The translations under genes and the position numbers were made by a program. Positions 8,014 to 17,525 of a DNA stretch of 64,000 nt are shown piece after piece. Under the pieces are notes generated by a model. It was not told the origin of the DNA, ran no database searches, and saw nothing but the letters and a program-made list of their open reading frames with translations. Within the stretch, counting starts at the first letter, position 1. The number at the start of each line of letters is the position of its first letter. This DNA is from Corynebacterium sanguinis (lineage in GTDB: Bacteria > Actinomycetota > Actinomycetes > Mycobacteriales > Mycobacteriaceae). Location: the NCBI RefSeq assembly GCF_007641235.1, contig NZ_CP038157.1, positions 2,232,001 to 2,296,000 of the forward strand. The letters run 5' to 3'.

Positions 8014-9462
8014 ATGTCCCACACCATTTCGCCGCCCGAACCGGCGGCCCCGCGCGACCCAGGTGCCTCCACCGGGTTGCGTCGCGGGTTGAAAACCCGT
8101 CATCTGACCATGATGGGCCTCGGCTCGGCGATCGGCGCCGGGTTGTTCCTGGGCACCGGTGTCGGTATTCAAGCCGCCGGACCAGCCGTAGTCATTGCTT
8201 ATATGATTGCCGGTGCCATCACCGTGTGCATCATGCAGATGCTCGCCGAAATGGTCGCGGCGCGACCGTCGTCGGGCACGTTTTCCACCTACGCCGAGCA
8301 GGCCTTCGGCGCGTGGGCCGGCTTCGCCGTCGGCTGGCTGTACTGGTTCATGATGATCATGATCATGGCGGTGGAAATCACCGGCGCGTCCCGGATCGTC
8401 GCCGGCTGGTTCGGCGTCTCCCCGTGGATCCCCGCCTTGGTCGCCATCGTGTTCTTCACCGTGATTAACTTCGCGGCGGTGCGCAAGTTCGGCGAGTTCG
8501 AGTTCTGGTTCGCCCTGATCAAGGTCGCGGTGATTATCGCCTTCCTCGCCCTCGGCGTCGCACTGTGGCTAGGCCTGTTGCCCGCAAGCGGATTCGTCGG
8601 CTTCGACAACATCGCCGAGGTCGGGTTCATGCCCAACGGCTTCGGCGGTGTTGCCACTGCCCTGCTCGCCGTGGCGTTCGCCTTCGGCGGCATCGAGATG
8701 GTCACCATCGCCGCGGCGGAGTCCGAGGACCCGGAGGTCGCCGTCCACTCCGCGATCCGCTCGATTATGTGGCGCATCGGTATCTTCTACATTGGCTCCG
8801 TCGTCCTGATCACCCTGCTGCTGCCCTACTCCGAGATCGGTGGCGCGGACGTCGCCGCCGAGTCGCCCTTTACCGCCGTGTTGCAGCTGGCGAACATCCC
8901 CGGCGCCGTCGGAATCATGGAGGCGGTGATCGTCGTCGCGCTGCTCTCGGCCTGCAACACGCAGATCTACGGCTCCTCGCGTTTCCTGCACAACCTCGCA
9001 CACCGCTGCGACGCCCCCGTGTTCTTCCAGGCCACAGACTCGCGCGGCGTGCCCATGCGCGCCGTCGTGTTGTCGGTGTTCTTCGGCTTCGTCGCCGTGG
9101 CCCTGCAGTACTGGAACCCGCCGGGTCTGCTGCCGTTTCTGCTCAACGCGGTCGGCGGCTGCCTGATCGTTTTGTGGTTCGCCATCGCGTTTTCCTTCCT
9201 GCGCCTCCACCCGCGCCTAGTGGCATCCGGCGAGATCACGCACGTGCGCATGTGGGCGCCGCGCGTGCTGCCGTGGGCCACCATCGCGCTTGCCGCTTGC
9301 ATCGTCGCACTGATGCTCACCACCGCGGAGGGCCGCTTCCAGATGTTCGCGGTGGTGGTCGTCGTCGGCGTCGTCACCATCGCCGGGCTGGTCTGGACAC
9401 ACACTGACACGTTCAAACAGCGCACCGCGCTGCACACCGAGAGGACCCACCTTGAGCACTAA
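8014..9462 (+). CDS. APC-family amino acid permease (first of tandem pair)
   Basis: 482 residues with about 12 hydrophobic segments. The N-terminal block LKTRHLTMMGLGSAIGAGLFLGTG is the first-helix signature of the amino-acid transporter (AAT) branch of the APC superfamily (AroP, GabP, CycA and related H+-coupled importers). The substrate cannot be read from sequence. The ATG at 8014 lies 7 nt behind TATTCT (8001-8006) with no Shine-Dalgarno, so it is probably leaderless. The 3' end overlaps the second permease by 11 nt, so the two are co-translated. Placement between two dapD genes might suggest a role with lysine, DAP or related amino acids, but this is inference from position only. Confidence 0.88.
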   Translation: MSHTISPPEPAAPRDPGASTGLRRGLKTRHLTMMGLGSAIGAGLFLGTGVGIQAAGPAVVIAYMIAGAITVCIMQMLAEMVAARPSSGTFSTYAEQAFGAWAGFAVGWLYWFMMIMIMAVEITGASRIVAGWFGVSPWIPALVAIVFFTVINFAAVRKFGEFEFWFALIKVAVIIAFLALGVALWLGLLPASGFVGFDNIAEVGFMPNGFGGVATALLAVAFAFGGIEMVTIAAAESEDPEVAVHSAIRSIMWRIGIFYIGSVVLITLLLPYSEIGGADVAAESPFTAVLQLANIPGAVGIMEAVIVVALLSACNTQIYGSSRFLHNLAHRCDAPVFFQATDSRGVPMRAVVLSVFFGFVAVALQYWNPPGLLPFLLNAVGGCLIVLWFAIAFSFLRLHPRLVASGEITHVRMWAPRVLPWATIALAACIVALMLTTAEGRFQMFAVVVVVGVVTIAGLVWTHTDTFKQRTALHTERTHLEH

Positions 9463-10810
9463 ACACACCCCCGCCTCTACCAGCAACCCCGCGCTGGGCA
9501 CCGGGTTGAAGCCCCGCCACCTGACGCTGATGGGCCTGGGCATGGCCGTCGGCGCCGGACTGTTCCTGGGCGTCGGCGCGGGCATCCGCGCGGCCGGCCC
9601 CGCGATCCTGCTTGCCTACATTGTCGCCGGCGCGATCGTCGTGGCAGTCATGCGCATGCTCGGCGAGATGGCGGCGGCGCACCCCTCCCCTGGTTCCTTC
9701 GCCACCTACGGCAGATTGGCGTTTGGCAACTGGGCCGGCTTCCTGCTCGGTTGGCTGTACTGGTTCCTACTGATCATGGTCGGCGGCGCGGAAATCACGG
9801 GCGCGGCAGCGATCATGTCGCAGTGGTTCGGCGTTCCGCAGTGGGTCCCCGCCTTAGTCACCGTGCTGATCTTCACCGCGATCAACCTCGCCCAGGTCAG
9901 GGGCTTCGGCGAGTTTGAGTACTGGTTCGCGATGATCAAAATCGTCGTCATCGTCGGCTTCCTGATCATCGGCACGGCACTGTTCCTCGGCCTGTTGCCC
10001 GGCACAAACTTCGTCGGCTTCGACAACATTGCCGAGTCCGGGTTCGCGCCGAATGGCATCGCCGGCATCGCCGCGGGCCTGCTCGCCGTCGCCTTCGCGT
10101 TCGGCGGCATCGAGGTGGTCACCATCGCCGCGGCCGAGTCGAAGAACCCGGCGGCTGCCGTGAAGAAGGCGGTCACCTCGATCATTTGGCGCATCGGCCT
10201 GTTCTACATCGGCTCGGTCGTCATCATCATTTTACTGCTGCCGTACTCGCGTATCGACGACGCCCAGTCCGCCGCCGAATCCCCCTTCACCCAGGTCCTC
10301 GCCCTGGCGAACATCCCCGGCGCCGTCGGCTTCATGGAGGCCGTAATCGTGTTGGCGCTGCTCTCCGCATTCAACGCGCAGATTTACGGCACCTCGCGCA
10401 TGGCATACCAGCAGGCCCTCGACGGCGACGCTCCCGCATGGCTGCGCCGCACCAACGACCAGGGCGTGCCGATTAACTCGGTGCTGGTCTCAGTGTTCTT
10501 CGCCTTCCTCTCCGTCGGCCTGCAGTGGTGGAACCCGCCGGGGCTGCTCACCTTCCTGATGACCGCGGTCGGCGGCTGCCTCATCGTCATCTGGGTCATG
10601 ATCTCCCTGAGCTACATGCGGCTGCGCGACCGCCTCAGTGGCGACGACATCGCCCGCGCGCCCAGCTGGCTCGCACCCGTGACGCTCGTTGCGCTCGTCG
10701 GCATCGTCGCACTGATGCTTTTCGACGCCTCCGCGCGCAACCAGATCCTCGCCGTGCTTGCCCTTTCCGCGGTGCTCGTTGGCATCTCCGCACTCACCCG
10801 ACGGGCCTGA
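9452..10810 (+). CDS. APC-family amino acid permease (second of tandem pair)
   Basis: 452 residues, clearly a paralogue of the preceding permease (LKPRHLTLMGLGMAVGAGLFLGVG; FGNWAGFLLGWLYWF; AFAFGGIEVVTIAAAES). It has 12 predicted membrane helices and belongs to the AAT type. The start is TTG at 9452, supported by GAGAGG 7 nt upstream and by alignment with the N-terminus of its partner; it lies inside the last codons of the first gene. A tandem duplication followed by divergence is the simplest origin. It ends 36 bp before dapD and may be transcribed into it, although dapD has its own -10-like element. Confidence 0.88.
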   Translation: MSTKHTPASTSNPALGTGLKPRHLTLMGLGMAVGAGLFLGVGAGIRAAGPAILLAYIVAGAIVVAVMRMLGEMAAAHPSPGSFATYGRLAFGNWAGFLLGWLYWFLLIMVGGAEITGAAAIMSQWFGVPQWVPALVTVLIFTAINLAQVRGFGEFEYWFAMIKIVVIVGFLIIGTALFLGLLPGTNFVGFDNIAESGFAPNGIAGIAAGLLAVAFAFGGIEVVTIAAAESKNPAAAVKKAVTSIIWRIGLFYIGSVVIIILLLPYSRIDDAQSAAESPFTQVLALANIPGAVGFMEAVIVLALLSAFNAQIYGTSRMAYQQALDGDAPAWLRRTNDQGVPINSVLVSVFFAFLSVGLQWWNPPGLLTFLMTAVGGCLIVIWVMISLSYMRLRDRLSGDDIARAPSWLAPVTLVALVGIVALMLFDASARNQILAVLALSAVLVGISALTRRA

Positions 10811-10846
10811 CGGGTTTGGCACACACCATGATCTAAGGTGTCATGC

Positions 10847-11830
10847 ATGACTAACTCCACCACTGTGTCTGCGCGCGCCCGTGGCATCGCCACCGTCACC
10901 CACAACGGAACCGTTCTCGATGTTTGGTACCCCGCCCCCAAGCTGGGCGAGCCGGTGGAGAACACCGGCACGGTGCGTATCGACGAGCCGGACGCACGTT
11001 TCGCCCACCTGGTAGGCGCTGACGAGGACCGCGGCGTGGCGCGCGTCCAGGTTGAGACCTCGATCGCCGACATCTCCGAGCCCGCCGTCGACGCTTACGA
11101 CGTCTACCTGCGCCTGCACCTGCTGTCCCACCGCCTTGTCGCTCCCCACGGTGCGAACATGGACGGTGTCTTCGGCCTGCTGGCCAACGTCGTGTGGACC
11201 AACTACGGCCCCTGCGTAGGCTCCGACTTCCAGCTCACCCGCTCCCGCCTCGCGGCGAAGGGCCCCGTCGTCGTTCTCTCCGTGGATAAGTTCCCCCGCA
11301 TGGTCGACTACGTCGTACCGTCCGGCGTGCGCATCGGTGACGCCGACCGCGTCCGCCTCGGCGCCCACCTGGCCGAGGGCACGACCGTCATGCACGAGGG
11401 CTTCGTCAACTTCAACGCCGGCACGCTCGGCGCCTCCATGGTCGAGGGCCGGATCTCCGCGGGCGTGACCGTGGGCGACGGCACCGACATCGGCGGCGGC
11501 GCCTCCATCATGGGCACCCTGTCCGGCGGCGGCAAGGAAACGATCACCCTCGGCCAGCGCTGCCTGCTCGGCGCGAACGCCGGCGTGGGCATCTCGCTTG
11601 GCGACGACTGCATCGTCGAGGCCGGCCTCTACGTGACCGCGGGCACCCTTGTAAAGGTCACCGGCGACGTCGCGTCGGCGTACGGCTACACCGACGGCGC
11701 CGAGATCAAGGCGATTGAGCTTTCCGGCAAGAGCGGCATCCTGTTCCGCCGCAACTCCCTGACCGGCGCCGTCGAGGCGCTGCGGGCGAAGGGTGTCGAG
11801 CTCAACACCGAGCTCCACGACAACAACTAG
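10847..11830 (+). CDS. dapD: 2,3,4,5-tetrahydropyridine-2,6-dicarboxylate N-succinyltransferase
   Basis: 327 residues, full length for the actinobacterial DapD family. It transfers succinyl from succinyl-CoA to tetrahydrodipicolinate, the committed step of the succinylase DAP/lysine branch. Key features are the [12 protein letters not shown] hinge, the catalytic-type Glu in ASMVEGRIS, the succinyl-CoA loop [14 protein letters not shown] and hexapeptide beta-helix repeats. I start at ATG 10847 because a TAAGGT hexamer (10834-10839) lies exactly 7 nt upstream, a leaderless arrangement; a GTG three codons earlier is the alternative. It converges on gtrA; a weak hairpin (CTAGAGC...GCTCTTAG, 11828-11845) spans the two stops. 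Confidence 0.95.
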   Translation: MTNSTTVSARARGIATVTHNGTVLDVWYPAPKLGEPVENTGTVRIDEPDARFAHLVGADEDRGVARVQVETSIADISEPAVDAYDVYLRLHLLSHRLVAPHGANMDGVFGLLANVVWTNYGPCVGSDFQLTRSRLAAKGPVVVLSVDKFPRMVDYVVPSGVRIGDADRVRLGAHLAEGTTVMHEGFVNFNAGTLGASMVEGRISAGVTVGDGTDIGGGASIMGTLSGGGKETITLGQRCLLGANAGVGISLGDDCIVEAGLYVTAGTLVKVTGDVASAYGYTDGAEIKAIELSGKSGILFRRNSLTGAVEALRAKGVELNTELHDNN

Positions 11831-11840
11831 AGCCCAGCTC

Positions 11841-12377
11841 TTAGATGCCGGCGATTTTCGGCTTGCGAAACGCCCAGTACTTGTTCACCATGAAGTTCAC
11901 CGGCATCGCGATGAGCGTCGAGATGGCCTGCGCCCAGTACGACTTGGTGCGCAGGCCGGTGGAGTCGTCGAAAATGTGATCCGGCAGCGCGATCGGCGAG
12001 GTCGGGTTCATTAGCAGCGTCATGAACGTCAGCGAGACGACAAACGCGAGCGCGCCCGTGGTCAAAAACGGGAAGAACCCGGCGAACCAGTTGCGCTTCG
12101 GGATGTGCTTGAACGTCCACGAACGGTTGAGCTGGTAGTTCCAAATGTTGGCCACCACGAACGCGGCCGTGGAGAGCACGTGGTAGTAGCGGATGTTAAA
12201 GCGCGTGCCAAAGAGGTTGAGAAACGCGTCGGCCTCGTGAATGCCGAAACCCAGCTCGAGCGCCTTCTTGAACACGTAGAACGCGACCAGGTTCACGGCG
12301 AGGCCGGAGCCGCCGACGAGCCCGAACTTCACAAACTCCCTGATGCCCGCACGCAGGCGTACCGCGGTGCTGGGCAT
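11841..12377 (-). CDS. GtrA-family membrane protein
   Basis: 178 residues with four hydrophobic segments and the family blocks FVKFGLVGGSGLAVNLVAFYV at the N-terminus and ANIWNYQLNRSWTF in the middle (the 'NFxxNRxWTF' signature). GtrA proteins are proposed to move lipid-linked sugars (e.g. polyprenyl-phosphate sugars) across the membrane, and actinobacteria use related proteins in arabinogalactan or lipoarabinomannan assembly. A loop of about 25 residues (GFGIHEADAFLNLFGTRFNIR) is longer than in minimal members. It begins directly after the dapC stop on the same strand, so the two are probably cotranscribed. Confidence 0.85.
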   Translation of the reverse strand: MPSTAVRLRAGIREFVKFGLVGGSGLAVNLVAFYVFKKALELGFGIHEADAFLNLFGTRFNIRYYHVLSTAAFVVANIWNYQLNRSWTFKHIPKRNWFAGFFPFLTTGALAFVVSLTFMTLLMNPTSPIALPDHIFDDSTGLRTKSYWAQAISTLIAMPVNFMVNKYWAFRKPKIAGI

Positions 12378-13475
12378 CTAGGACACCAAACGCGACGCGG
12401 CAGCGGCGATCCGCTCGTCTGTGGCGGTCAGGGCGACGCGCACGTGGTTGGCCCCCGCCGGGCCGTAGAAGTCGCCGGGGGCGGCCAGAATACCGCGCTG
12501 CGCTAACCAGTCGAGGCTGTCGCGCGAGGTCGCGCCTTCGCGCCGCGCCCAGAGGTAGAGCCCGGCCTCGGAGTGGTCGATGCTGAACCCGGCGTTGGTC
12601 AGGGCGTCGCTAAGCACCTCGCGGCGCTTGGCGTAGATGAGGCGCTGGAGCTGCTCGTGCTCGTCGTCGACAAGCGCGGCGATCATCGCGTGCTGGATGG
12701 GGCCGGGCACCATCAGGCCGGCGTGCTTGCGCGCGAGCAGCAGCTCTTGGATGAGCGCCTCGTCGCCGGCGAGGAAACCCGCGCGGTAGGAGGCGAGGTT
12801 GGACGTCTTCGACAGCGAGTGGATCGCGACCAGGTTGGTGTTGTCGCCGTCGGTGACGCGCGGGTCGAGCAGAGACACCGGCTCGGCGGACCAGGCCAAG
12901 CCCAGGTAGCACTCGTCGGAGGCGATGATCGCGTGCGTGTCGCGGGCGTACTGCACCCACGCGCGCAGCTCGTCGATGCTGCGCACCTGACCCGACGGGT
13001 TCGACGGGGAGTTAATGAACACCAGCTCGGCGCCTGCGGCGTCCTCGGGCGTATCCGCGCGCACCACGCGGCAACCCGCGATGAGCGCTCCGACCTCGTA
13101 GGTCGGGTACGCGACCTCGGGGATCGCTACGGTTGACTCGCTAAATCCCAGTGTCGTGGGCAGCCACGCGATGGCTTCTTTGGTGCCCACCACCGGCAGC
13201 ACCGAGTCGGGCCCGAGGCCGGCTGCGTTGTAGCGGCGCGTTAGGGCGTCGACAATCGCCTGGCGCAGCTCGGGGGTGCCGACGGTCTGCGGGTAGCCGG
13301 GCTCGGCGGCGTTTTCGGCGAGCGCGAGCTGGATCGACGGGCTTACCGGGTCGACGGGCGTGCCCACGGACAGGTCCACGATGCCGTCAGGATGCGCTGC
13401 GGCGCGCTCCTTGACGTCGGCAATCGTGTCCCACGGGAAATCGGGCAGCTTCGAGCCCAGCGGTGTGCGCGGCAT
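12378..13475 (-). CDS. dapC: Succinyldiaminopimelate transaminase
   Basis: A fold-type I PLP aminotransferase of 365 residues. SLSKTSNLASYRAGFLAGD contains the PLP lysine (SLSKT), NSPSNPSGQV the conserved NPxG block and DECYLGLAW the Asp/Tyr pair. The C-terminal HVRVALT contains the substrate-carboxylate Arg. It converts N-succinyl-2-amino-6-ketopimelate to N-succinyl-LL-DAP, using glutamate. The start is ATG at 13473-13475 (MPRTPLGSKLPDFPWD); upstream residues in the same frame are antisense to the ferredoxin and are not homologous. It lies 4 bp after the ferredoxin stop, the order fdx-dapC known from other corynebacteria. Confidence 0.92.
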   Translation of the reverse strand: MPRTPLGSKLPDFPWDTIADVKERAAAHPDGIVDLSVGTPVDPVSPSIQLALAENAAEPGYPQTVGTPELRQAIVDALTRRYNAAGLGPDSVLPVVGTKEAIAWLPTTLGFSESTVAIPEVAYPTYEVGALIAGCRVVRADTPEDAAGAELVFINSPSNPSGQVRSIDELRAWVQYARDTHAIIASDECYLGLAWSAEPVSLLDPRVTDGDNTNLVAIHSLSKTSNLASYRAGFLAGDEALIQELLLARKHAGLMVPGPIQHAMIAALVDDEHEQLQRLIYAKRREVLSDALTNAGFSIDHSEAGLYLWARREGATSRDSLDWLAQRGILAAPGDFYGPAGANHVRVALTATDERIAAAASRLVS

Positions 13476-13479
13476 ATTA

Positions 13480-13800
13480 TTACTGGTTCTGGGGCGGCAG
13501 TGCGGCGACAAACGGGTGGTCGAAGTCCTGGGGGCCAAGCTTCATGGCGCCGCCCGGGGAGCCGAGGTCGTCGAAGAACGCGACGTTAGCGTCGTAGTAG
13601 TCGGCCCACTCCTCGGGGGTGTCGTCTTCGTAGAAGATGGCTTCCACCGGGCAGGCGGGCTCGCAGGCGCCGCAGTCGACGCACTCGTCCGGGTGGATGT
13701 AGAGCATGCGCTTGCCTTCGTAGATGCAGTCGACGGGGCACTCCTCCACGCAGGAGCGGTCCAGCACGTCGACACACGGCTGAGCAATGATGTAAGTCAT
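13480..13800 (-). CDS. fdxA: 7Fe/8Fe-type ferredoxin
   Basis: 106 residues from the ATG at 13798-13800 ([20 protein letters not shown]); a second ATG three codons upstream at 13809 is possible. Two cluster motifs are visible: [14 protein letters not shown] near the N-terminus and [12 protein letters not shown] in the middle. They resemble the 3Fe-4S/4Fe-4S ferredoxins of actinobacteria (FdxA/FdxC). It is a soluble electron carrier, probably for oxidoreductases or P450s; the partner is not in the window. The C-terminal extension [22 protein letters not shown] is typical of this family. It is cotranscribed with dapC. Confidence 0.9.
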   Translation of the reverse strand: MTYIIAQPCVDVLDRSCVEECPVDCIYEGKRMLYIHPDECVDCGACEPACPVEAIFYEDDTPEEWADYYDANVAFFDDLGSPGGAMKLGPQDFDHPFVAALPPQNQ

Positions 13801-13816
13801 GCCCGTCATTATGTCA

Positions 13817-14191
13817 CTACCGTTTCAAAACGGGCCACACGCCTCCGGCCAGTCCGGCAAACATCAGGACAACAGTGAGAATATTATTAGGCACCAACAT
13901 TGTTCCGCTCGCGGGTAGCACCGCCAGCAAAATCAGAAAGACCCCCACCCACACCGCCAGCGGGATAAGAGCAATCGCGCGTATCGACGCCCACAGCAAC
14001 GCCGTCCTCGTCAGCACCGCGTTAAACAGGAACGCGACGACGATGCTCATCGGCAACGGCACCCCGAAAACCGTCGCGCCGAGGTAGACTACCTCGAGCA
14101 GGACTGAGACGGCCGCGCCGATGCACAGCCAGACAATCCCCCACACCGCCTCGCCGCGGCTGAAGTTGTCGCGGACGACTGTCTCGCTCAC
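13817..14191 (-). CDS. Four-helix membrane protein of unknown function
   Basis: 124 residues with about four hydrophobic segments ([71 protein letters not shown]). No enzymatic motif is seen. The ATG overlaps the mshB stop (ATGA, 14188-14191), so it is translationally coupled to mshB. The position between mshB and the ferredoxin is also found in related corynebacteria as far as I recall. Function is not known. Confidence 0.75.
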   Translation of the reverse strand: MSETVVRDNFSRGEAVWGIVWLCIGAAVSVLLEVVYLGATVFGVPLPMSIVVAFLFNAVLTRTALLWASIRAIALIPLAVWVGVFLILLAVLPASGTMLVPNNILTVVLMFAGLAGGVWPVLKR

Positions 14192-15063
14192 TTGTCCAGC
14201 CCGCTGAGCAGCCCCGCCCTGTGCTCAATCGGGGTGTAGGCGCCGAATTTATAGTGCTCGCGGCGCAGCACAGCCTGGGCGGTGAGGTTGGAGAGCGCGT
14301 AGGCGGTGACCGGGCCGGCCGCGACGGCGGAGTGCGGGTTGGTCACGGAGGCGTACCCGTCCCCGATCCACACCTGAGTCGCGTGCGCCCGCATCGCCTC
14401 AACCTTGGCGGTGTAGACGAGGTCGTTTAGATCCACCCACGTGTCGCAGGCATCGACCGCATCGAGCTCGCCCGGCGCGGCCGCCGTCCACCCGTGCGGC
14501 ACCGTCGTGGGCAGGTTCGCCTCGAGCTCCTCGCGCAACCGCACGACCCACAGGATGCGCCCCACGCCCCCGACGCGCTCGGCGGCGGCGTGGGTGATCT
14601 CGTGGGCGCGGATGTGATCCGGGTGGCCGTAGCCACCATCGGGGCCGTAGGTGAGCACAAGGTGTGGTCGCTCCGCGGTGAAGATGTCGGCGAGATCAGC
14701 CACCGCGGCATCGCCAGAGTTGACGAAGGCCCGCGGGTGCTCGCTCGACAACGCGCCCGCCATGCCGCTGTCGCGGTAGCGGCCAGCGCCGCCTAAGAAC
14801 TGCTGGCGCACCCCCAGGATCTCGCACGCCCTGGCGAGCTCGCCGATGCGGAATCCGCCAAGCTGGTCGGCTTGATCGGCGACGAGGTAGCGGTAGGTGT
14901 CTCCGATAACTTCGCCCTCCTCACCGAGGGTGCAAGTGACAACGAGGACGTCCGCACCGCGGGAGGCGAGGTCAGCGAGGGCGCCTCCCGTGGAAATCGC
15001 CTCGTCGTCCGGGTGGGCGTGCACCGCCACTACCCTGTAGCCTGCCAAGTCACGCTGCGCCAT
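14188..15063 (-). CDS. mshB: GlcNAc-Ins deacetylase MshB (mycothiol biosynthesis)
   Basis: A LmbE/PIG-L family zinc deacetylase of 291 residues. HAHPDDEAISTGG (residues 15-27) supplies His, Asp and Asp of the zinc/catalytic site, and GYGHPDHIRAHEITH gives the third zinc histidine. It removes acetyl from 1-D-myo-inosityl 2-acetamido-2-deoxy-glucopyranoside, the second step of mycothiol synthesis, in the cytosol. ATG at 15061-15063 follows TAAAAGGAGTTCACCC, a good ribosome-binding site. The 3' end is coupled to the small membrane protein. Confidence 0.93.
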   Translation of the reverse strand: MAQRDLAGYRVVAVHAHPDDEAISTGGALADLASRGADVLVVTCTLGEEGEVIGDTYRYLVADQADQLGGFRIGELARACEILGVRQQFLGGAGRYRDSGMAGALSSEHPRAFVNSGDAAVADLADIFTAERPHLVLTYGPDGGYGHPDHIRAHEITHAAAERVGGVGRILWVVRLREELEANLPTTVPHGWTAAAPGELDAVDACDTWVDLNDLVYTAKVEAMRAHATQVWIGDGYASVTNPHSAVAAGPVTAYALSNLTAQAVLRREHYKFGAYTPIEHRAGLLSGLDK

Positions 15064-15134
15064 GGGTGAACTCCTTTTAGTGTTTCGTCAAGCGTTGACA
15101 CCAGCGTAATAGGCTTGCGTGCGGGTTAAGGATG

Positions 15135-15726
15135 CTAGCGCGAGTTTAGAGCCTGCTCGCGTGCCCGGTCTCGTGCTTTCGTTCGACGAACTGCCTGCTG
15201 AATCTGTTCCATGATCGGCTGATAATCTCTGTGCTGCGGGCCGTTGGGTAATTCGAGACCCAGATTCAGCCTCCTCTCGAACAGTCTCTCCGCCAGTACC
15301 TGGAAGCGAATCGGTTCGTCGATCCACAGCTCCTTCATCATGTCCGTCGCGTCCCGGCTCGGAACGATGTCCGAAAAGTCCTTCCACCACCCCTCCGGGT
15401 CCTGGAGTGCCTTCAGGTGCGGGTTGTCCTCCTCGTCATTGTCCAACAGCCGCTGCACGATCTCCCGCGTCATCGGTTCCAGATACGCCCCCATCACCAG
15501 ATCGGTCGCCAGCTGCTTCGCCTGGTCCACGAACTTCCCCCCTCTGCACGCCGTCCGGCCAGAGCCCCGTCTGCTCGTGGTAATCGTCGACCGCCCTATT
15601 GAGCAGGCTGTTCCACTGCCCCTCCCACTCGGTTGCTATCTGCTGGTAGAGCGAGTCCACGTGCTCGGGCGTCGCCGTCGGGTCGTAGGCCATCAACGTC
15701 GCGCGGACGTCCGACTTGTAAAACAT
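15135..15726 (-). pseudogene. Unknown cytosolic protein, split by a frameshift at a G6 tract
   Basis: Two frames join into one acidic, helical protein of about 196 residues. The first part (from ATG 15726, MFYKSDVRATLMAYDPTATP, with AGGAGAGG upstream) runs to LWPDGVQRG. The second continues KFVDQAKQLATDLVMGAYL and ends REQALNSR at 15135. The switch lies at a run of six C on the plus strand (15537-15542); with five the frame would be continuous. I recognise no family. Either the gene is broken, it is phase-variable at the homopolymer, or the assembly has an extra base. The second frame has a GTG at 15528-15530 but no ribosome-binding site. Confidence 0.65.
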
Positions 15727-15862
15727 TGCTGGGTTCCTCTCCTCGCACTTCAATGCTGTGTCAGCAATGCTACGAAGCGCTCAGACACGGCAAGGGTGCT
15801 CGAGCTCGAGTGTGGGAACACAGTTGTGAAAAGCCACGTGTGCGGCCAGCCTACACCGGCCC

Positions 15863-17497
15863 CTATTCAGGCTCCTGCGCCGGCGCCGCACCGGTCGGGC
15901 CGACGCGCCAGCCTGCTGCACTGGACAAGCCGTCCTCCCGCAGCATCACCTCGGGGTCGGTGCCCACGATGCCGCTGCCGAGGACGATGATCCGCCGCTC
16001 GTGCAGCAGAGGCACCCACACGGCCTGGCCCGTGAGCACCTCGTCGACCTTGTCGCGCGCGTCCGCCAGCGTGTAAGCGCCAGCGAGGATGTCTCCTGCC
16101 AGCTCGTCGGTCTCCGGGCTGCACAGCCCTGCGAGGTTGCCGGAGCGGTAGTCCTGCGGCGGGCAGGCGACACGGCTTGCGGCGTCGTTAAGGTTCGCGG
16201 CGGCGGGTTCCCAGTGGACGAACACGTCAACCGAGCCCGAGGGCAGGCCGGTGGACACGACGCTCAAGGTGTCGGTGGACACCACCCGCGCCTGAACCCC
16301 ACGTTGGACCAGCAGGTCCGCCAAGGAGCGGGCGGCGGCAGAGGCCTCCGGGTCGGCAGCGTCGGCGGCGATGCGCAGCGAACGATTTTCGCTCACGCGC
16401 GCCGGCAGCACGGTCGGTCCTTCGTCTGTCGGCAGCTCGTGGTCGGCGACGACGAGCTCGGAGGAGCGCCCAGCGGCCAGGCGCGCGAGCAGGGGGACGT
16501 CGACAAGCGAGCGCAGCTCTTTGCGCGCGTCCTCGCTGGACAGAAGCGGCGAGGTGGTGGACAGGGTCAGGCCGAGGGTGCGTGGGCCGTCGACAAGCCG
16601 GGTTTGGGTGCCGGGGATGAGCTCGAAGACCTCGCGCGTGGTCTCTTCTGGGATTTTGTCCACGAAGCCGAGCTGGCCGGAGCGCAGCTGGTCGGCGATC
16701 TGGGTCGTGTCGCGCACGGCGTTGATGGTGAGCACGTCGACGCGCGCGGGGTTGTCACCCCAGAACCTGTCGTTGCGGTTGAGCGTGATTGTCCCGCGGC
16801 CCCGATCAACCGACTGCAGCATGAACCGCCCGCCGGACGCGGGCAACCCGTCGTGTGCCGCGGTGGCGAAGTCGGACGCGTCGGCGGCAAGCAGGTGCGA
16901 GGGCAAAAGGTAGTTGAACAGCGACTGCCAGTCCTCCACGCGCGTGGAAAAGTCCACGTCAACGGTCTTGCCGGCGGGCCCGGACACGCGCACGTTGGAA
17001 ACCGCGAGGTAGCCCGCCGGATCGATCGCACCGGCGGTGGTGGACATGCCTCGCCACAGGTACGCGAAGTCGGCGCCGGTCAGCGGCGTCCCGTCAGACC
17101 ACTGCGCCTCCGGGTTGATCACGTAGCGCACCGTCATCGCCGCCGGCGAGGTCGCGCGCACCGCGGCGCCAACGACCACATCATTGTTTAGCGCGCCGTC
17201 GAGGTAGGCGCTGGGCAGCGCCAGATCAGCGATGAATTGCACGACCGAGGAGTCGTCGGAAAGCAAATGCGGGTTGAGCCCGCCGCGCAGCGGTTCCGCG
17301 CCGACCTGGATCTCGGTGCGTTCCGGGCGCGCTTCCGTGGGCGTCGTTGTGGTCGTGGCCGACTGGTCGAGCCGATCCAGTTCCTCCTGCTGCACCAGCG
17401 GCGGCGGGCCCGGGTCCGCGGCGCAGGCGGGCAGCGCCAGCGCCAGCAGCGCGGCGCCGGCCACCGCGGTGAGACGGGGCGTTGAGAAGAACTGCAC
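15863..17497 (-). CDS. ABC transporter family-5 solute-binding lipoprotein
   Basis: A periplasmic-type solute-binding protein of family 5 (peptide/nickel/opine class), 544 residues. The N-terminal signal ends in LALPAC with the lipidated Cys about residue 25, followed by a Thr/Pro-rich linker. The block QWSDGTPLTGADFAYLWR matches the family signature '(W)SDGxPvTAeDv'. GTG at 17495-17497 is chosen because AAAGG is spaced properly from it; a TTG three codons upstream overlaps the ribosome-binding site. No permease or ATPase genes are adjacent, so it is an orphan binding protein that must share a transporter, possibly the Opp/Dpp system at 24-30 kb. It follows typA by 28 bp. Confidence 0.85.
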   Translation of the reverse strand: MQFFSTPRLTAVAGAALLALALPACAADPGPPPLVQQEELDRLDQSATTTTTPTEARPERTEIQVGAEPLRGGLNPHLLSDDSSVVQFIADLALPSAYLDGALNNDVVVGAAVRATSPAAMTVRYVINPEAQWSDGTPLTGADFAYLWRGMSTTAGAIDPAGYLAVSNVRVSGPAGKTVDVDFSTRVEDWQSLFNYLLPSHLLAADASDFATAAHDGLPASGGRFMLQSVDRGRGTITLNRNDRFWGDNPARVDVLTINAVRDTTQIADQLRSGQLGFVDKIPEETTREVFELIPGTQTRLVDGPRTLGLTLSTTSPLLSSEDARKELRSLVDVPLLARLAAGRSSELVVADHELPTDEGPTVLPARVSENRSLRIAADAADPEASAAARSLADLLVQRGVQARVVSTDTLSVVSTGLPSGSVDVFVHWEPAAANLNDAASRVACPPQDYRSGNLAGLCSPETDELAGDILAGAYTLADARDKVDEVLTGQAVWVPLLHERRIIVLGSGIVGTDPEVMLREDGLSSAAGWRVGPTGAAPAQEPE

Positions 17498-17525
17498 GCG
17501 AGTCAAACCTTTAAGCGAGGTCGAC

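Noticed and set aside
13806..13820. ATGTCAC near the ferredoxin start as a stray copy of the 85-bp repeat hairpin
   Set aside because: Only seven bases match and the other arm and the GGTTTTACAC landmark are missing.
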